Shown piece after piece: positions 1 through 8,578 of a stretch of DNA of 64,000 bases. A program made the position numbers and the translations under genes. The notes under the pieces are model-generated. The model worked only from the letters and a program-made list of their open reading frames with translations. It searched no databases and was not told the origin of the DNA. Within the stretch, counting starts at the first letter, position 1. Each line of letters starts with the position of its first letter. Source of the stretch: Hyphomicrobiaceae bacterium (GTDB lineage: Bacteria > Pseudomonadota > Alphaproteobacteria > Rhizobiales > Xanthobacteraceae); contig JAJPJB010000026.1 of NCBI GenBank assembly GCA_021324465.1, positions 1-64,000 on the forward strand. The letters run 5' to 3'.

Positions 1-303
1 TACTTCGCGATGCGCAAGCTCCATTTTCTGGAGAGAGCGCGCGCGCTGGTCGCCTTCCCGGGCGGATTCGGCACGTTTGACGAATTGTTCGAGGTGCTGA
101 CCCTGGTCCAGACGCGCAAGATCAAGCCGATACCCGTCGTGTTGGTCGGCGAGAGCTATTGGCGCAGCGTCCTCGACATCGATCGCATGGTCGAAGAGGG
201 CGTGATCGATGACGAGGATCGGGAGCTGTTTTGGTTCGCCGAGACCGCCGAAGAGATCTGGGCCGGCATCGTGCGCTGGTATCAAGAGCCGGCGGATCAA
301 TGA
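1..303 (+). CDS. LOG family protein, C-terminal part (gene begins before the window)
   Basis: The reading frame is open from base 1 and ends with TGA at 301-303; the visible 100 residues are the C-terminal part. The motif PGGFGTFDELFE matches the PGGxGTxxE signature of the LOG / 'lysine decarboxylase-like' Rossmann family (TIGR00730), whose characterised members are cytokinin riboside 5'-monophosphate phosphoribohydrolases or other nucleotide-monophosphate hydrolases. The Met at base 10 is internal, because the upstream codons (Tyr-Phe-Ala) fit the family and a complete protein would need the missing nucleotide-binding N-terminus. The family is clear; the exact substrate cannot be told from this fragment. 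Confidence 0.85.
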   Translation, partial: YFAMRKLHFLERARALVAFPGGFGTFDELFEVLTLVQTRKIKPIPVVLVGESYWRSVLDIDRMVEEGVIDDEDRELFWFAETAEEIWAGIVRWYQEPADQ

Positions 304-366
304 TCGTCCTGCGCAACCGGGTCGTGCCGCAAATCGCGTGGACGCAACGCTTTTCCGGAGGAATGA

Positions 367-1764
367 GTGAAGTTGTCGTTTCACGGCGCTGATCGCGACG
401 TCACCGGCTCTTGCCATCTGCTGGAATGTGGCGGCCGTCGCCTGCTTGTCGACTGCGGCCTGCATCAGGGCACACACGAGAACGCGGCCCAGAATGCCGA
501 TCCATTCGGTTTCGACCCGGCGGACATTGATTTTGTGCTGCTCACGCACGCGCATCTCGATCATTGCGGCCGCCTGCCGCTGCTTGCGAAACAAGGATTC
601 CGCGGCGAGATCGTCACGACGGCCGCGACGCGCGAGCTCGCCCGCCTGGTCTTGCTCGATGCTGCCCATCTGCAGGAGCAGGAGGCGCGCCTGCACGGAA
701 GCGAAGCCCGAAAACCGCTGCAGCGCGACGGCAACGGCCAAAGGCCGCAGCCGCTTTATTCCCTGCTCGATGCGCTCAACAGCCTTGAGTTCTTCGGGCG
801 AAGCGCCAATTACGGCGAACCTATGGCCATTGCGCCGGGCATTCAAGCGACTTTTATTGACGCAGGCCACATCCTGGGCTCAGCGAGCATTTTCCTGGAG
901 CTCGACGAGCAAGGCCGCCGCCAGCGTGTGCTGCTTTCCGGCGATCTTGGCAGCGGCACGCATCACGTGTTGCGCGGCCCGGACGCGCCGCCGAAGACCG
1001 ACGTCGTGGTCATGGAGACGACTTACGGCGACCGCCTGCATCGGCCTTTCGCGGCCTCGGTCGAGGAACTCTACCAGGCCGTCGGCGAAGCGCTGACGCG
1101 CGGCGGCAACGTGGTCATTCCGACGTTTGCCCTGGAGCGTGCACAGGAGCTGCTCTATTTTCTGCGCGCCGGCATCGCGCAAAGCAGGCTGCCACCCTCG
1201 ATGCAGGTCTTTCTCGATTCGCCGATGGCGATTTCGGCCACGGAAGTCTTCAAACATCACCTTGACTGTCTGGATCCCGAGGTCGCTGCGCTCTTGCACG
1301 ACGGCATCGACCCGTTTGGTCTGCCGGGGCTGCACTTGGTCCGGGAAACTTCAGACTCGATCGCCCTGAACGGCATCAAGAGCGGCGCCATCATCATGGC
1401 CGGACCAGGCATGGCGACCGGTGGGCGCGTCGTCCATCATCTGCGACATAATCTTTCCAGACCGGAATCGAGCATCGTCTTTGTCGGCTATGCCGCCCTC
1501 GGCACGCTCGCGCGCCGCATCATCGACGGTGCCTCCCATGTGAGAATCTTCGACGAGGATGTGCCGGTCCGCGCGCGAATCTACACCATCAACGGCTTTT
1601 CCGCCCATGCCGATCAGGCCGAGCTCGTGGCGTGGCACAATCAAACCGGTGCCGGGCGCACCTTTCTGGTGCATGGCGAGGAAAACGTCATGCAGGTCTT
1701 TGCCGGGAAGCTGACCGGCACGAAAATAGAGTTGCCCACGCTCCACCAAGGCTTCGACATCTAG
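367..1764 (+). CDS. MBL-fold beta-CASP metallo-hydrolase (RNA-processing exonuclease family)
   Basis: A 465-residue protein of the metallo-beta-lactamase fold with beta-CASP insertion (CPSF73/RNase J/TTHA0252-like group), expected to be a cytoplasmic zinc-dependent nuclease acting on RNA. HAHLDH at residues 61-66 is the metal-binding HxHxDH motif; further motifs are the acidic DLG of the central part, FLDSPMA of the beta-CASP domain, GFSAHADQAEL and the terminal FLVHGE. The length is that of the compact one-domain exonucleases; no KH domain follows. The start is GTG at 367, chosen because a GGAGG motif at 357-361 lies six bases upstream; the ATG at 363 is in another frame. It sits 63 bases after the LOG gene, so both could share a transcript. 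A hairpin follows the stop. Confidence 0.85.
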   Translation: MKLSFHGADRDVTGSCHLLECGGRRLLVDCGLHQGTHENAAQNADPFGFDPADIDFVLLTHAHLDHCGRLPLLAKQGFRGEIVTTAATRELARLVLLDAAHLQEQEARLHGSEARKPLQRDGNGQRPQPLYSLLDALNSLEFFGRSANYGEPMAIAPGIQATFIDAGHILGSASIFLELDEQGRRQRVLLSGDLGSGTHHVLRGPDAPPKTDVVVMETTYGDRLHRPFAASVEELYQAVGEALTRGGNVVIPTFALERAQELLYFLRAGIAQSRLPPSMQVFLDSPMAISATEVFKHHLDCLDPEVAALLHDGIDPFGLPGLHLVRETSDSIALNGIKSGAIIMAGPGMATGGRVVHHLRHNLSRPESSIVFVGYAALGTLARRIIDGASHVRIFDEDVPVRARIYTINGFSAHADQAELVAWHNQTGAGRTFLVHGEENVMQVFAGKLTGTKIELPTLHQGFDI

Positions 1765-1850
1765 GCGCGGCGGTCCGGCGCACGGGAGCGGCTTTGCTCC
1801 TGTGCGAGGCGCCGCAACCGGGTATCCGCCGCCCTGCGCGGCCCGAACAA

Positions 1851-1876
1851 AAAACACCGGTATGTGACGGTGTTTT
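1851..1876 (+). terminator. Hairpin terminator candidate after the beta-CASP gene
   Basis: A perfect 9-bp inverted repeat, AAAACACCG (1851-1859) and CGGTGTTTT (1868-1876), with an 8-base loop, lies 87 bases after the stop of the metallo-hydrolase gene. The 3' arm itself ends in four T. The stem is short and only moderately GC-rich, so it is a plausible but not strong intrinsic terminator. Confidence 0.5.
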
Positions 1877-1966
1877 AACCGATCGCATACAGATTTCGGT
1901 GTAACTGATTGAGCGGCCGCATATTGTATTGGCCGAAACGAGACCTGCCCCGTTCGAGAGGCATTG

Positions 1967-2212
1967 ATGATCGACGCGCTGAGGCATGCGCGGCGCCTGC
2001 GCCAATGCGCGCTCAAATCGCTCAGACTCGCTGATCTCAGCCCGACCCGCGAGGTCGCCAGACACTATCGGCTCATCTCCCAGCATTATGCTGCGCTGGC
2101 ACGGCTCGCCGAGAGCGGCAAATACCTGGACCGATCGCCCGAGCATGCTGCCGAACGCGCAGCCGAACATGATTCGCCAATGGCGCCACGCCAGGATGAG
2201 CTGGTCGAATGA
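1967..2212 (+). CDS. Small helical protein of unknown function (paralogue of the gene at 52011)
   Basis: An 81-residue basic, Leu/Ala-rich helical protein with no signal peptide or membrane segment. An ATG at 1967 is favoured over the in-frame TTG at 1964 because the GAGAGG motif at 1956-1961 is then at normal spacing. The spaced pattern LRxxAxxxLxxA ... A..H/Y...A.LA resembles the small protein at 52011-52214 (RLRQCALKSLRLADLS against KLRIQAERLFAFALRT), so both probably belong to the same family of short helical proteins frequent in Bradyrhizobium-like genomes. No function can be given. A minus-strand reading frame (2086-2355) overlaps it and was not preferred. Confidence 0.55.
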   Translation: MIDALRHARRLRQCALKSLRLADLSPTREVARHYRLISQHYAALARLAESGKYLDRSPEHAAERAAEHDSPMAPRQDELVE

Positions 2213-2897
2213 CCGCAGGCTGTCGCCGCAGACCTTCGACCAAGCTGCCGGCCCGCAGCGCCGGGCCACGAATCTGCTGCCAAACTGCAAGCCGAGCACA
2301 GCAGCACTAACGCAATGCTCAGATATTTCGCAATGTCGTCCATCCTACGGCGCAACGCATCAGAGAAGGCTGGGCGGGCATTTGTGCGTCACTGTTCAAT
2401 GATGCTTGGCCGAGATCAGTTCTGCCGCGCTAGACGCAGCGCGGGGGTATCGACATGCGATACGCCGCCAAGCGAACAGACGCCGTGCATTGACGCGGCG
2501 CTAATCGCATCTGCGCCCTTTCCAGATGCGCGTGATGGAGCTGCTGCAAGGTTGCGAAAAGTGTGATCGCAAGCGTCTTGACGACGCGAATGAGCGTTGA
2601 TTGAGCGATCATGGCTGTTTCCTGAAAGCACCAAGCGAAGCGCCCTGGGCGCTCCCTGTCCGGGACAGGTGGTGCCGGCCTTATCGATCTTTAATGCTGC
2701 GTTCAGTGAATGCGCTGTTTCAGGAAGTGAAATAATGCAAAGCTCGAATCGACAACCGACAAATCACTGTCACAAACAAGCGCGTCATTGCTATGGGCAA
2801 ATCGGCGCCGCCGGATGCGCCTGGCTGTCATGCGAATCGGCGCTATTTCGTCTAAGGTCCACCTTCAGACTGCGTGACAACGCCCGTGGGGGTCCGC
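2213..2897. other. Gene-free stretch before the ParA gene
   Basis: About 685 bases without a convincing gene. Short frames exist on both strands (2315-2566 plus, 2430-2612 minus, 2597-3010 plus), but they lack a good ribosome-binding site, recognisable domains or normal codon-position bias, and the last one overlaps the ParA start in another frame. The base composition around 2700-2870 is less GC-rich than the neighbouring genes, consistent with non-coding or decayed DNA. No tRNA-like T-loop or strong terminator was seen. Confidence 0.4.
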
Positions 2898-3569
2898 ATG
2901 AATGCGCTCGTCTTTGCCTCGCGCAAAGGCGGCTCAGGCAAGAGCACGCTCGCCGCACATCTTGCCGCATATGCCAATCGGCCCTCGCGTCGTTGCCTGC
3001 TCGTCGATGACGACCCGCAAGGCTCGCTGCGACTGTGGAACACGCTGCGCAACTACGAGGCGCTGCCGCTCAAGATCGTGGACCGTAGCCTCGCCGACAC
3101 GCTGAAGTCGGCAAAGCGCGACGGCATCGAATGGGCGTTCATCGACACCCCGCCAAATAATTCGGCCAGCGTCATTGACGCGATCCAGGCGGGCACGCTG
3201 ATCGTCATTCCGTGCCGGCCCGGCATATTCGATCTGGACGCAGTGCAGGACACGATCGAGCTCGCCCGTGCGGCACGCACGCCCTATGCCGTCGTCATCA
3301 ATGCGGCGCCGCCCAAGCGCGGCGGCATCGAGGCACCGGCAGTTGCGTCCGCCCGCGCAGCCTTGAGCAAGCTGCAGGTCCCGGTCTGGGGCGGCCAGAT
3401 TACCCAGCGCTCGAGCTATTCGCTGGCGCTCGCCCAAGGCGAAGGCATCAGCGAATACGACGCTTCGTCCGGCGACGAGATCGCCCGACTCTGGCTCGCC
3501 ATCGAGAAATCGGTCAAAGCAATCCGCGGCGGGCGCAACGGCGCCGCAATGCACTGCGTTGCAGCATAA
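2898..3569 (+). CDS. ParA/MinD-family P-loop ATPase, orphan
   Basis: A 223-residue ATPase of the ParA/Soj/MinD family. The deviant Walker A motif KGGSGKST lies about 11 residues from the start, followed by LVDDDPQGSL (Walker A' region) and FIDTPPNNS (Walker B), all in the expected order. Proteins of this type bind DNA or membrane in the ATP state and position chromosomes, plasmids or protein clusters. The start is the ATG at 2898, preceded by a GTGGGGG motif at 2886-2892, rather than the GTG at 2874; relatives usually begin MNxLVFASRKGG. No ParB gene, parS-like repeat or replication gene is nearby, so it is not part of a visible partition operon. The cargo is unknown. Confidence 0.85.
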   Translation: MNALVFASRKGGSGKSTLAAHLAAYANRPSRRCLLVDDDPQGSLRLWNTLRNYEALPLKIVDRSLADTLKSAKRDGIEWAFIDTPPNNSASVIDAIQAGTLIVIPCRPGIFDLDAVQDTIELARAARTPYAVVINAAPPKRGGIEAPAVASARAALSKLQVPVWGGQITQRSSYSLALAQGEGISEYDASSGDEIARLWLAIEKSVKAIRGGRNGAAMHCVAA

Positions 3570-3862
3570 ATTTTGCGACGTGATTGCAACAAATCGAGGT
3601 CGCCCGCCAAAAGAACGCATCCCAACCAAAAACTCGAGCGGCATGACCGTTTACGTTTATGGCCGTCGGCGCTGATCCTTGGAAAAGCCTGGAGCCGCGC
3701 CAACAAGGAAGCGCTGATTAAGGGCGTGCCACGCCGCAGCCGGCGACGCCGACGTCCGTCTGCAGCGCAACATGGCGGATTTGTCGCTTGATCACACTAA
3801 AAGGCAGCAAACGCAGCCAAATATCGGATAATCGGAAGCATTTACATCACCCAAAATAATCC

Positions 3863-4045
3863 ATGCCAAGCAACAAGGATCAAAATGGTAATCGGCGCGC
3901 ACCGCTGATCGCATTGGGTCCTGTAAGATTGCTCTTCGCTATCGGCTGGTTCTTGGCGCAAGAACTCTATGCCAATGAAGAATTGGAGGATTGTCTCCTC
4001 TCCGGCCGTACCAATTGTGCGCCGATCGACAGCCAATCGCGATGA
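3863..4045 (+). CDS. Possible small membrane-anchored protein, unknown function
   Basis: A 60-codon frame starting at ATG 3863. The N-terminus is polar and basic, a hydrophobic stretch LIALGPVRLLFAIGWFLA covers residues 15-32, and the tail carries two cysteines (DCLLSGRTNCAPI), giving the look of a single-pass membrane protein with an extracytoplasmic tail. No clear Shine-Dalgarno sequence precedes it, and the surroundings (3570-3862 and 4046-4186) hold no other recognisable gene. I do not recognise the family; the membrane-segment-plus-two-Cys layout is the only support. Confidence 0.35.
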   Translation: MPSNKDQNGNRRAPLIALGPVRLLFAIGWFLAQELYANEELEDCLLSGRTNCAPIDSQSR

Positions 4046-4186
4046 TGCGGGTGGGTGCTCGAGCACCGTCCCGGCTGTGGAGATCGTGCATCGCCACAAG
4101 AGTTTCACGCCCTCGTCGCGGTAGCGCCACAGACAGCGAGCAAAATGAAGCTCGGGTGCCGGTGAGGGCGTCGAGGAGGATCGACG

Positions 4187-4411
4187 ATGACCGTCCAATC
4201 CGCGTACCTCGCTTTCCCTTCGCGCGGTCTATCGACGCGGGGCCAGGCGGCCGAAAGCCTTCGCCGCCCGAAATGCCCGCGGTGCGGCAGCGTCCTGCTC
4301 ATTGCTGAAGAATCCCGGTTCAATGTCCGAGGCCGCATCGACCATGTCTGGTCCTGTGACGAATGCGGCCACGGCTTCGTGACTTCCATCCGCCTTGGGC
4401 TGGCGCGCTGA
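4187..4411 (+). CDS. Small zinc-ribbon protein
   Basis: A 74-residue protein with two CxxC pairs, KCPRCGS near residue 29 and SCDECGH near residue 56, spaced as in a zinc ribbon, with WSCDECGHGFVTSIR as the second knuckle. A strong GAGGAGGA ribosome-binding site (4171-4178) lies at a good distance from the ATG. There is no transmembrane segment. Such micro-proteins are common in Bradyrhizobium-like genomes; nucleic-acid or protein binding is likely from the fold, but no partner is indicated by the neighbours. Confidence 0.7.
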   Translation: MTVQSAYLAFPSRGLSTRGQAAESLRRPKCPRCGSVLLIAEESRFNVRGRIDHVWSCDECGHGFVTSIRLGLAR

Positions 4412-4628
4412 GGCAGAGGCCGGCGGCTTATGCGCCGCGGGCAAACCGGGTGTGCTGGACGCATACAGACTGTGATGGGACACACGCGTTCTGCATCTAT
4501 GCTGGCAAAATCTATCCTGGCAAACGGCATCCAGCCGCTCTGACTTCGGCCGCGGTACCGGGCATAATTACGGCACGCACGGTGTTTGTGTCCGTGATCG
4601 GCTCGAAACTGTCCAGAAGGAGGAGCAT

Positions 4629-5093
4629 ATGACTGAGACCTATGACCGTCGGTCCATATTGGGTTATGCCGTTGGGGGCGCCGCTGGCGCGGTTTTGCTG
4701 GGGTCGGTTGCACCGGGCCGCGCGGCCACCATGACATTCAAGGCCGACATGAAGGGGTCGACCGAAGTCCCGCCGAACCAATCGCCCGGTACCGGGACCG
4801 TGACCGCGACCTTCGATCCTGCAACCAAAGAACTCAGCTGGAATGGCAGCTTCTCCGGGCTGACCGGCCCGGCCACGGCTGCCCATTTCCATGGACCGGC
4901 CGAGGTCGGCAAGAACGCCGGCGTCCAGGTCTGGATTTCAGAAAAAGGCAAGAACCTCGAAAGCCCCTTCAAGGGCTCGGCCACGCTTACCGACGCGCAG
5001 GCCGCCGATCTGCAGAACGGGCTCATGTACGCCAATATTCATACCGCCGCCAATCCCGGCGGCGAATTGCGCGGTCAGCTCGTGAAAGCTTGA
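4629..5093 (+). CDS. Exported CHRD-domain protein
   Basis: A 154-residue protein with an N-terminal export signal: DRRS at residues 6-9 followed by a hydrophobic stretch LGYAVGGAAGAVLLGSV and a cleavage-like GRAA, which resembles a short Tat-type signal. The mature part is a CHRD domain, with F.GSTEVPPN at its start, the AAHFHGPA core containing the conserved His pair, and YANIHTAANPGGELRGQL at its end. CHRD domains occur in chordin and in many bacterial exported proteins; the bacterial role is not established. An AGAAGGAGGAGC ribosome-binding site precedes the ATG. It is followed by a clear terminator, so the gene is monocistronic. Confidence 0.85.
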   Translation: MTETYDRRSILGYAVGGAAGAVLLGSVAPGRAATMTFKADMKGSTEVPPNQSPGTGTVTATFDPATKELSWNGSFSGLTGPATAAHFHGPAEVGKNAGVQVWISEKGKNLESPFKGSATLTDAQAADLQNGLMYANIHTAANPGGELRGQLVKA

Positions 5094-5121
5094 ACCGCAG
5101 CACGCCCGCTCCGCTTGAGTG

Positions 5122-5150
5122 ACCCGCCGGTTTCGAACGGACCGGCGGGT
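5122..5150 (+). terminator. Intrinsic terminator after the CHRD gene
   Basis: A perfect 10-bp inverted repeat, ACCCGCCGGT (5122-5131) and ACCGGCGGGT (5141-5150), with a 9-base loop, is followed by TTGCTTTGTT. It lies 28 bases after the CHRD stop and separates it from the convergent tgt gene. Confidence 0.8.
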
Positions 5151-5226
5151 TTGCTTTGTTGAGCTTTTCCCGGGCGCAGAGCGGCGCGCAGTAATGCGGC
5201 TGCGCACAAGTCCAAACGACAATGCC

Positions 5227-6357
5227 TCATGCAATGTCGCGCTTGGCTGCCCACTGCTCCTTGGTTTGGGCGACATAGTCCGCAAAATGCCCGGCAGCGA
5301 TCGCCGCACGGGCGCCGGCGACCAGATCCTGGTAGTAGTACAGGTTCACGATCGACAATAGCGTACCGCCGAGCGCCTCGCCCGCCCTGAACAGATGGTG
5401 CAGATAGGCCCGCGAAAATTCGTGCGCCGCCGGGCAGCGGCTTTCTGCATCGAGCGGGCGCGCATCCTCGGCGTGATGCGCATTCTTGATATTGATCGGA
5501 CCAAATCGCGTGAAGGCGAGGCCGTGGCGGCCGTTGCGCGTCGGCAGCACGCAGTCGAACATGTCGATCCCTTGCCCGATCGCTTCCAGAATGTCGGAAG
5601 GCGTACCCACGCCCATGAGATAGCGCGGCCGGTCGGCCGGCAGCATCGGCGCGGTGTCGCCGACGATCTGCAGCATCACTTCTTGCGGCTCGCCGACGGC
5701 GAGACCGCCGATCGCATAGCCGTCAAAGCCGATATCGACGAGCGTGCGCGCGCTCTTTTCACGCAGGCCTTGGTCGTCGCCGCCCTGCACGATGCCGAAC
5801 AATGCGCGGCCTTCGGCACCGCCGTCGAACGCGCGCTTGCAGCGCTCGGCCCAGCGCAGCGACAACAGCATCGCCCGCTCGATCTCGCCGCGCTCCGCCG
5901 GCAGGCCGACCAATTCGTCGAGCTGCATGGCAATGTCGGAGCCGAGCAAATTCTGCACTTCAATGGCGCGCTCCGGCGACAGCGCAACCATGGTGCCGTC
6001 GATATGCGAGCGAAATGTAACGCTCTCTTCGGTCACTTTGCGCAAGGCGGAAAGCGACATCACCTGATAGCCCCCGGAATCGGTCAGGATCGGATAGGGC
6101 CAGCGCATGAAAGCATGCAGCCCGCCGAGCGCCGCGATTCGCTCCGCCGAGGGCCGCAGCATCAGATGGTAGGTATTGCCGAGAACGATATCGGTGCCTG
6201 ATGCGCGCACGTCGTCCTGATGCACGCCCTTGATTGCCGCCTGCGTGCCGACCGGCATAAAGGCCGGCGTGCGCACCAGCCCGTGCGCGGTCATGATCTC
6301 GCCGGTTCTGGCAGCGCCGTCGGTCGCAATCAGGCGAAAGGAAAAGGGGTTCGACAT
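5227..6357 (-). CDS. tgt: tRNA-guanine(34) transglycosylase, with degenerate zinc site
   Basis: A 376-residue TIM-barrel enzyme that exchanges guanine at the wobble position of GUN-anticodon tRNAs for preQ1, the key step of queuosine synthesis. TDSGGYQVMSL carries the catalytic base Asp93, GIVQGG is the base-binding loop, and DMFDCVLPTRNGRHG carries the nucleophile Asp268. The length and start are normal. The C-terminal zinc module is unusual: in the place of the classical CxCxxC...H ligands the sequence reads S306-R-C308-P-A-A311 and later IVNL (V337 for His), so only one of four ligands remains. It is in the same direction as queA, with an oxygenase gene between them. Confidence 0.95.
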   Translation of the reverse strand: MSNPFSFRLIATDGAARTGEIMTAHGLVRTPAFMPVGTQAAIKGVHQDDVRASGTDIVLGNTYHLMLRPSAERIAALGGLHAFMRWPYPILTDSGGYQVMSLSALRKVTEESVTFRSHIDGTMVALSPERAIEVQNLLGSDIAMQLDELVGLPAERGEIERAMLLSLRWAERCKRAFDGGAEGRALFGIVQGGDDQGLREKSARTLVDIGFDGYAIGGLAVGEPQEVMLQIVGDTAPMLPADRPRYLMGVGTPSDILEAIGQGIDMFDCVLPTRNGRHGLAFTRFGPINIKNAHHAEDARPLDAESRCPAAHEFSRAYLHHLFRAGEALGGTLLSIVNLYYYQDLVAGARAAIAAGHFADYVAQTKEQWAAKRDIA

Positions 6358-6613
6358 CGCGTCTATCTAGCACGCGAAGCCGAAAATTTGGCATAGCGGC
6401 TTCTGCGGAACGGCGCCTAATGCAGAGGACTAGGCTTACTGAGCTTCATGAAGCGAGCGGGACCGGGCCATCACTGGGCACCTTGCCCTGCGAACAAGGA
6501 CATTTTTGGAATTGCTGCGATGGTCCGCCGGGCAGCAAATAAGCGAGGCGCCCTCGGGCACCAAACCGGAGCAAGCATGACAAGTCGCATCATCCGATGG
6601 AGTGCAAACTCGA

Positions 6614-7285
6614 TCAGCGCAACTCCAACCGTGCGGTGGGCAGCTCGACGAGCCCGCGGATCATGATGTTGAAGGCGACCACGATGCGCTCCTCAGACTC
6701 GTTCGCCGTGCCTTGCTCGACCGCGTGCGGCAAATGGCTCGGCCAGAACAACATGCGGCCTTTTTCGGCATGGCTGACGAAAATATCGGAATTGAGCTCG
6801 TTCTTTCGCACATAACTGGGTTCGATATTTTTTGTCAGCATGCGCGGCGACATGAAGATGGTCGGCCCGCAATTCCTTGGCGTCTTGATGTAGACGAGCC
6901 CGCTCAACAGGCAATTCGGATGGATATGCACGTTGTGGCGGCGATTGGGGTTGGCGATATTCGCCCACATGTTGCTGATGTAATGCGACTTGCGCTTGAT
7001 CGCCAAAGTGTCGAGAACGATCCCTGCCTCGTCCATAATGACATCGACCAGCTCCTTCATCTCGGGAAGGGTCTGGATGTTGTCCGGCGTCATATAGGCG
7101 AGCACCGCGCCCTCGGGCGAAGAGGTGCCCTTCCCTAGCTTCTGCAGGCGTCGGAGCTTTGCCTCGATACGATCACAGAGCGAGAGATCGGACAGCTTGC
7201 CGGTAAACATCGGCGTCGGGAAAAGCGCGAGCATCTGCTTCTGCGTCAACTCCACCGGCGATAAGCGGCGCGGAACGTCAAGCAT
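6614..7285 (-). CDS. Putative 2OG-Fe(II) oxygenase (TIGR02466 family)
   Basis: A 223-residue protein of the double-stranded beta-helix 2-oxoglutarate/Fe(II) dioxygenase superfamily. The signature MWANI....HNVHIHPNCLLSGLVYI (with His120 and His122) and HLPHAVEQG...EERIVVAFN (His187 and Arg200) matches the family's metal and 2OG-binding residues. The family has no firmly established substrate; many members occur near cyanophage and bacterial modification genes. It lies between queA and tgt on the same strand (257 bases from tgt, 191 bases from queA), so a role in tRNA or queuosine modification is possible by association only. Confidence 0.8.
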   Translation of the reverse strand: MLDVPRRLSPVELTQKQMLALFPTPMFTGKLSDLSLCDRIEAKLRRLQKLGKGTSSPEGAVLAYMTPDNIQTLPEMKELVDVIMDEAGIVLDTLAIKRKSHYISNMWANIANPNRRHNVHIHPNCLLSGLVYIKTPRNCGPTIFMSPRMLTKNIEPSYVRKNELNSDIFVSHAEKGRMLFWPSHLPHAVEQGTANESEERIVVAFNIMIRGLVELPTARLELR

Positions 7286-7440
7286 CGGACTTCATAGGCG
7301 ACGTGCGAGAAAACGGAAAAACAGTCCGCGCGGAACTCTGCTCGAATTGGACCTGGAAATATATGGCGATGGCCGTAAATTCGCTGCTATTGCGGGTAAA
7401 ACGTATATAACCACACGATGTTGGCTTGTGGCGCTCGCAT

Positions 7441-7462
7441 CAGCGGCACCGCGCTGCCGCTG
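7441..7462 (-). terminator. Hairpin 3' of queA
   Basis: A perfect 8-bp inverted repeat, CAGCGGCA (7441-7448) and TGCCGCTG (7455-7462), loop of six, lies 14 bases beyond the queA stop. No U-run follows on the minus strand, so it could be a mRNA-end stabilising hairpin or a weak terminator rather than a classical one. Confidence 0.35.
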
Positions 7463-7476
7463 CGCGGGTCATGGGC

Positions 7477-8562
7477 CTAATGAAACAACAGGCACGCGTC
7501 GCCGTAGGAATAGAAGCGATAGCCGCTATCGATCGCATGCGCGTAGGCACGCCGCATGACGTCAAGCCCGCAAAAGGCGCAGACCAGCATGAACAGCGTC
7601 GAGCGCGGCAGATGAAAGTTCGTCAGCATCACGTCGACGGCACGGAAGCGGTAGCCGGGTGTGATGAAAAGTGCCGTCTCGCCGGAGAAGGCGGATAGCG
7701 TGCCGTCCTCGGCGGCTGCGCTTTCAATCAGGCGCAGCGAGGTCGAGCCGACCGCGACGATGCGACCACCGGCGCGGCGCGTTGCATTCAATGCAGCGGC
7801 CGTTTCGGCGCTGACCGTGCCCCATTCGGCATGCATCTTGTGACCGGACGTGTCCTCCGCCTTGACCGGCAGAAACGTGCCCGCCCCGACATGCAGCGTG
7901 ACGCGATGCAGCGTAATGCCGCGCGCCCGCAAGGCGTTAACCATCGCATCGGTGAAGTGCAGTCCGGCCGTCGGCGCCGCAACCGAGCCCTCTTCGCGTG
8001 CGAACATGGTCTGGTAATCGGCGCGGTCACGCTCGTCGATCGCGCGGCGGCGGGCGATGTAAGGCGGCAGCGGCATGTCGCCGCGCTCGGCCAGCGCCTG
8101 ATCGAGCGCGGCATCGGTGAAGGCGAAGGCGAATGTCACTTCGCCGCCCTCATCGTCCTCGCCCTTTTGCTCGACCGTGGCATCGAGCTGATCGAGGAAG
8201 CACACCCGTCCTTCGCTGCCGAAGCGCACCACGTCGCCGACGGCAAGGCGCCTAGCGGGCTTGACCAAAGCGCGCCAGCGCGAGCCGTCGAGCCGCTTGA
8301 TCAGCGTCGCCGCGATTGTCGGCTCGTGATCGCCGCGGCCGATCCGGCGGCCGTGCAGGCTTGCCGGAATGACTTTGGTATCGTTGACCACAACGGCGTC
8401 GCCCGCGCGCAGCAACGCAGGCAGATCGCGTACGCAGCGGTCCTCGCATTCGGCCGAAGCACCCGGGCGGACCACCAGCAGCTTTGCGGCATCGCGCGGC
8501 GAAACCGGCCGCAGTGCGATACGGTCCTCAGGGAGTTCAAAGTCGAACAGGTCCGTCCGCAT
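7477..8562 (-). CDS. queA: S-adenosylmethionine:tRNA ribosyltransferase-isomerase
   Basis: A 361-residue enzyme that transfers and isomerises the ribosyl part of SAM onto preQ1-modified tRNA to make epoxyqueuosine, the step after tgt. [19 protein letters not shown] is the typical start, and [10 protein letters not shown] and [12 protein letters not shown] are the family's core motifs. The ATG at 8562 is preferred to the upstream ATG at 8580, because GGAG lies at correct spacing just before it and the family begins at this residue. The gene is divergent from the glycosyltransferase that starts at about 8579, so the two 5' ends nearly touch. Confidence 0.95.
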   Translation of the reverse strand: MRTDLFDFELPEDRIALRPVSPRDAAKLLVVRPGASAECEDRCVRDLPALLRAGDAVVVNDTKVIPASLHGRRIGRGDHEPTIAATLIKRLDGSRWRALVKPARRLAVGDVVRFGSEGRVCFLDQLDATVEQKGEDDEGGEVTFAFAFTDAALDQALAERGDMPLPPYIARRRAIDERDRADYQTMFAREEGSVAAPTAGLHFTDAMVNALRARGITLHRVTLHVGAGTFLPVKAEDTSGHKMHAEWGTVSAETAAALNATRRAGGRIVAVGSTSLRLIESAAAEDGTLSAFSGETALFITPGYRFRAVDVMLTNFHLPRSTLFMLVCAFCGLDVMRRAYAHAIDSGYRFYSYGDACLLFH

Positions 8563-8578
8563 TCTTGCTCCGGCCGGC

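Noticed and set aside
2086-2355. Minus-strand frame with a lipoprotein-like start (ALVLLCSAC)
   Set aside because: It overlaps the better supported plus-strand small gene, the part after the lipobox is low-complexity, and there is no good ribosome-binding site.
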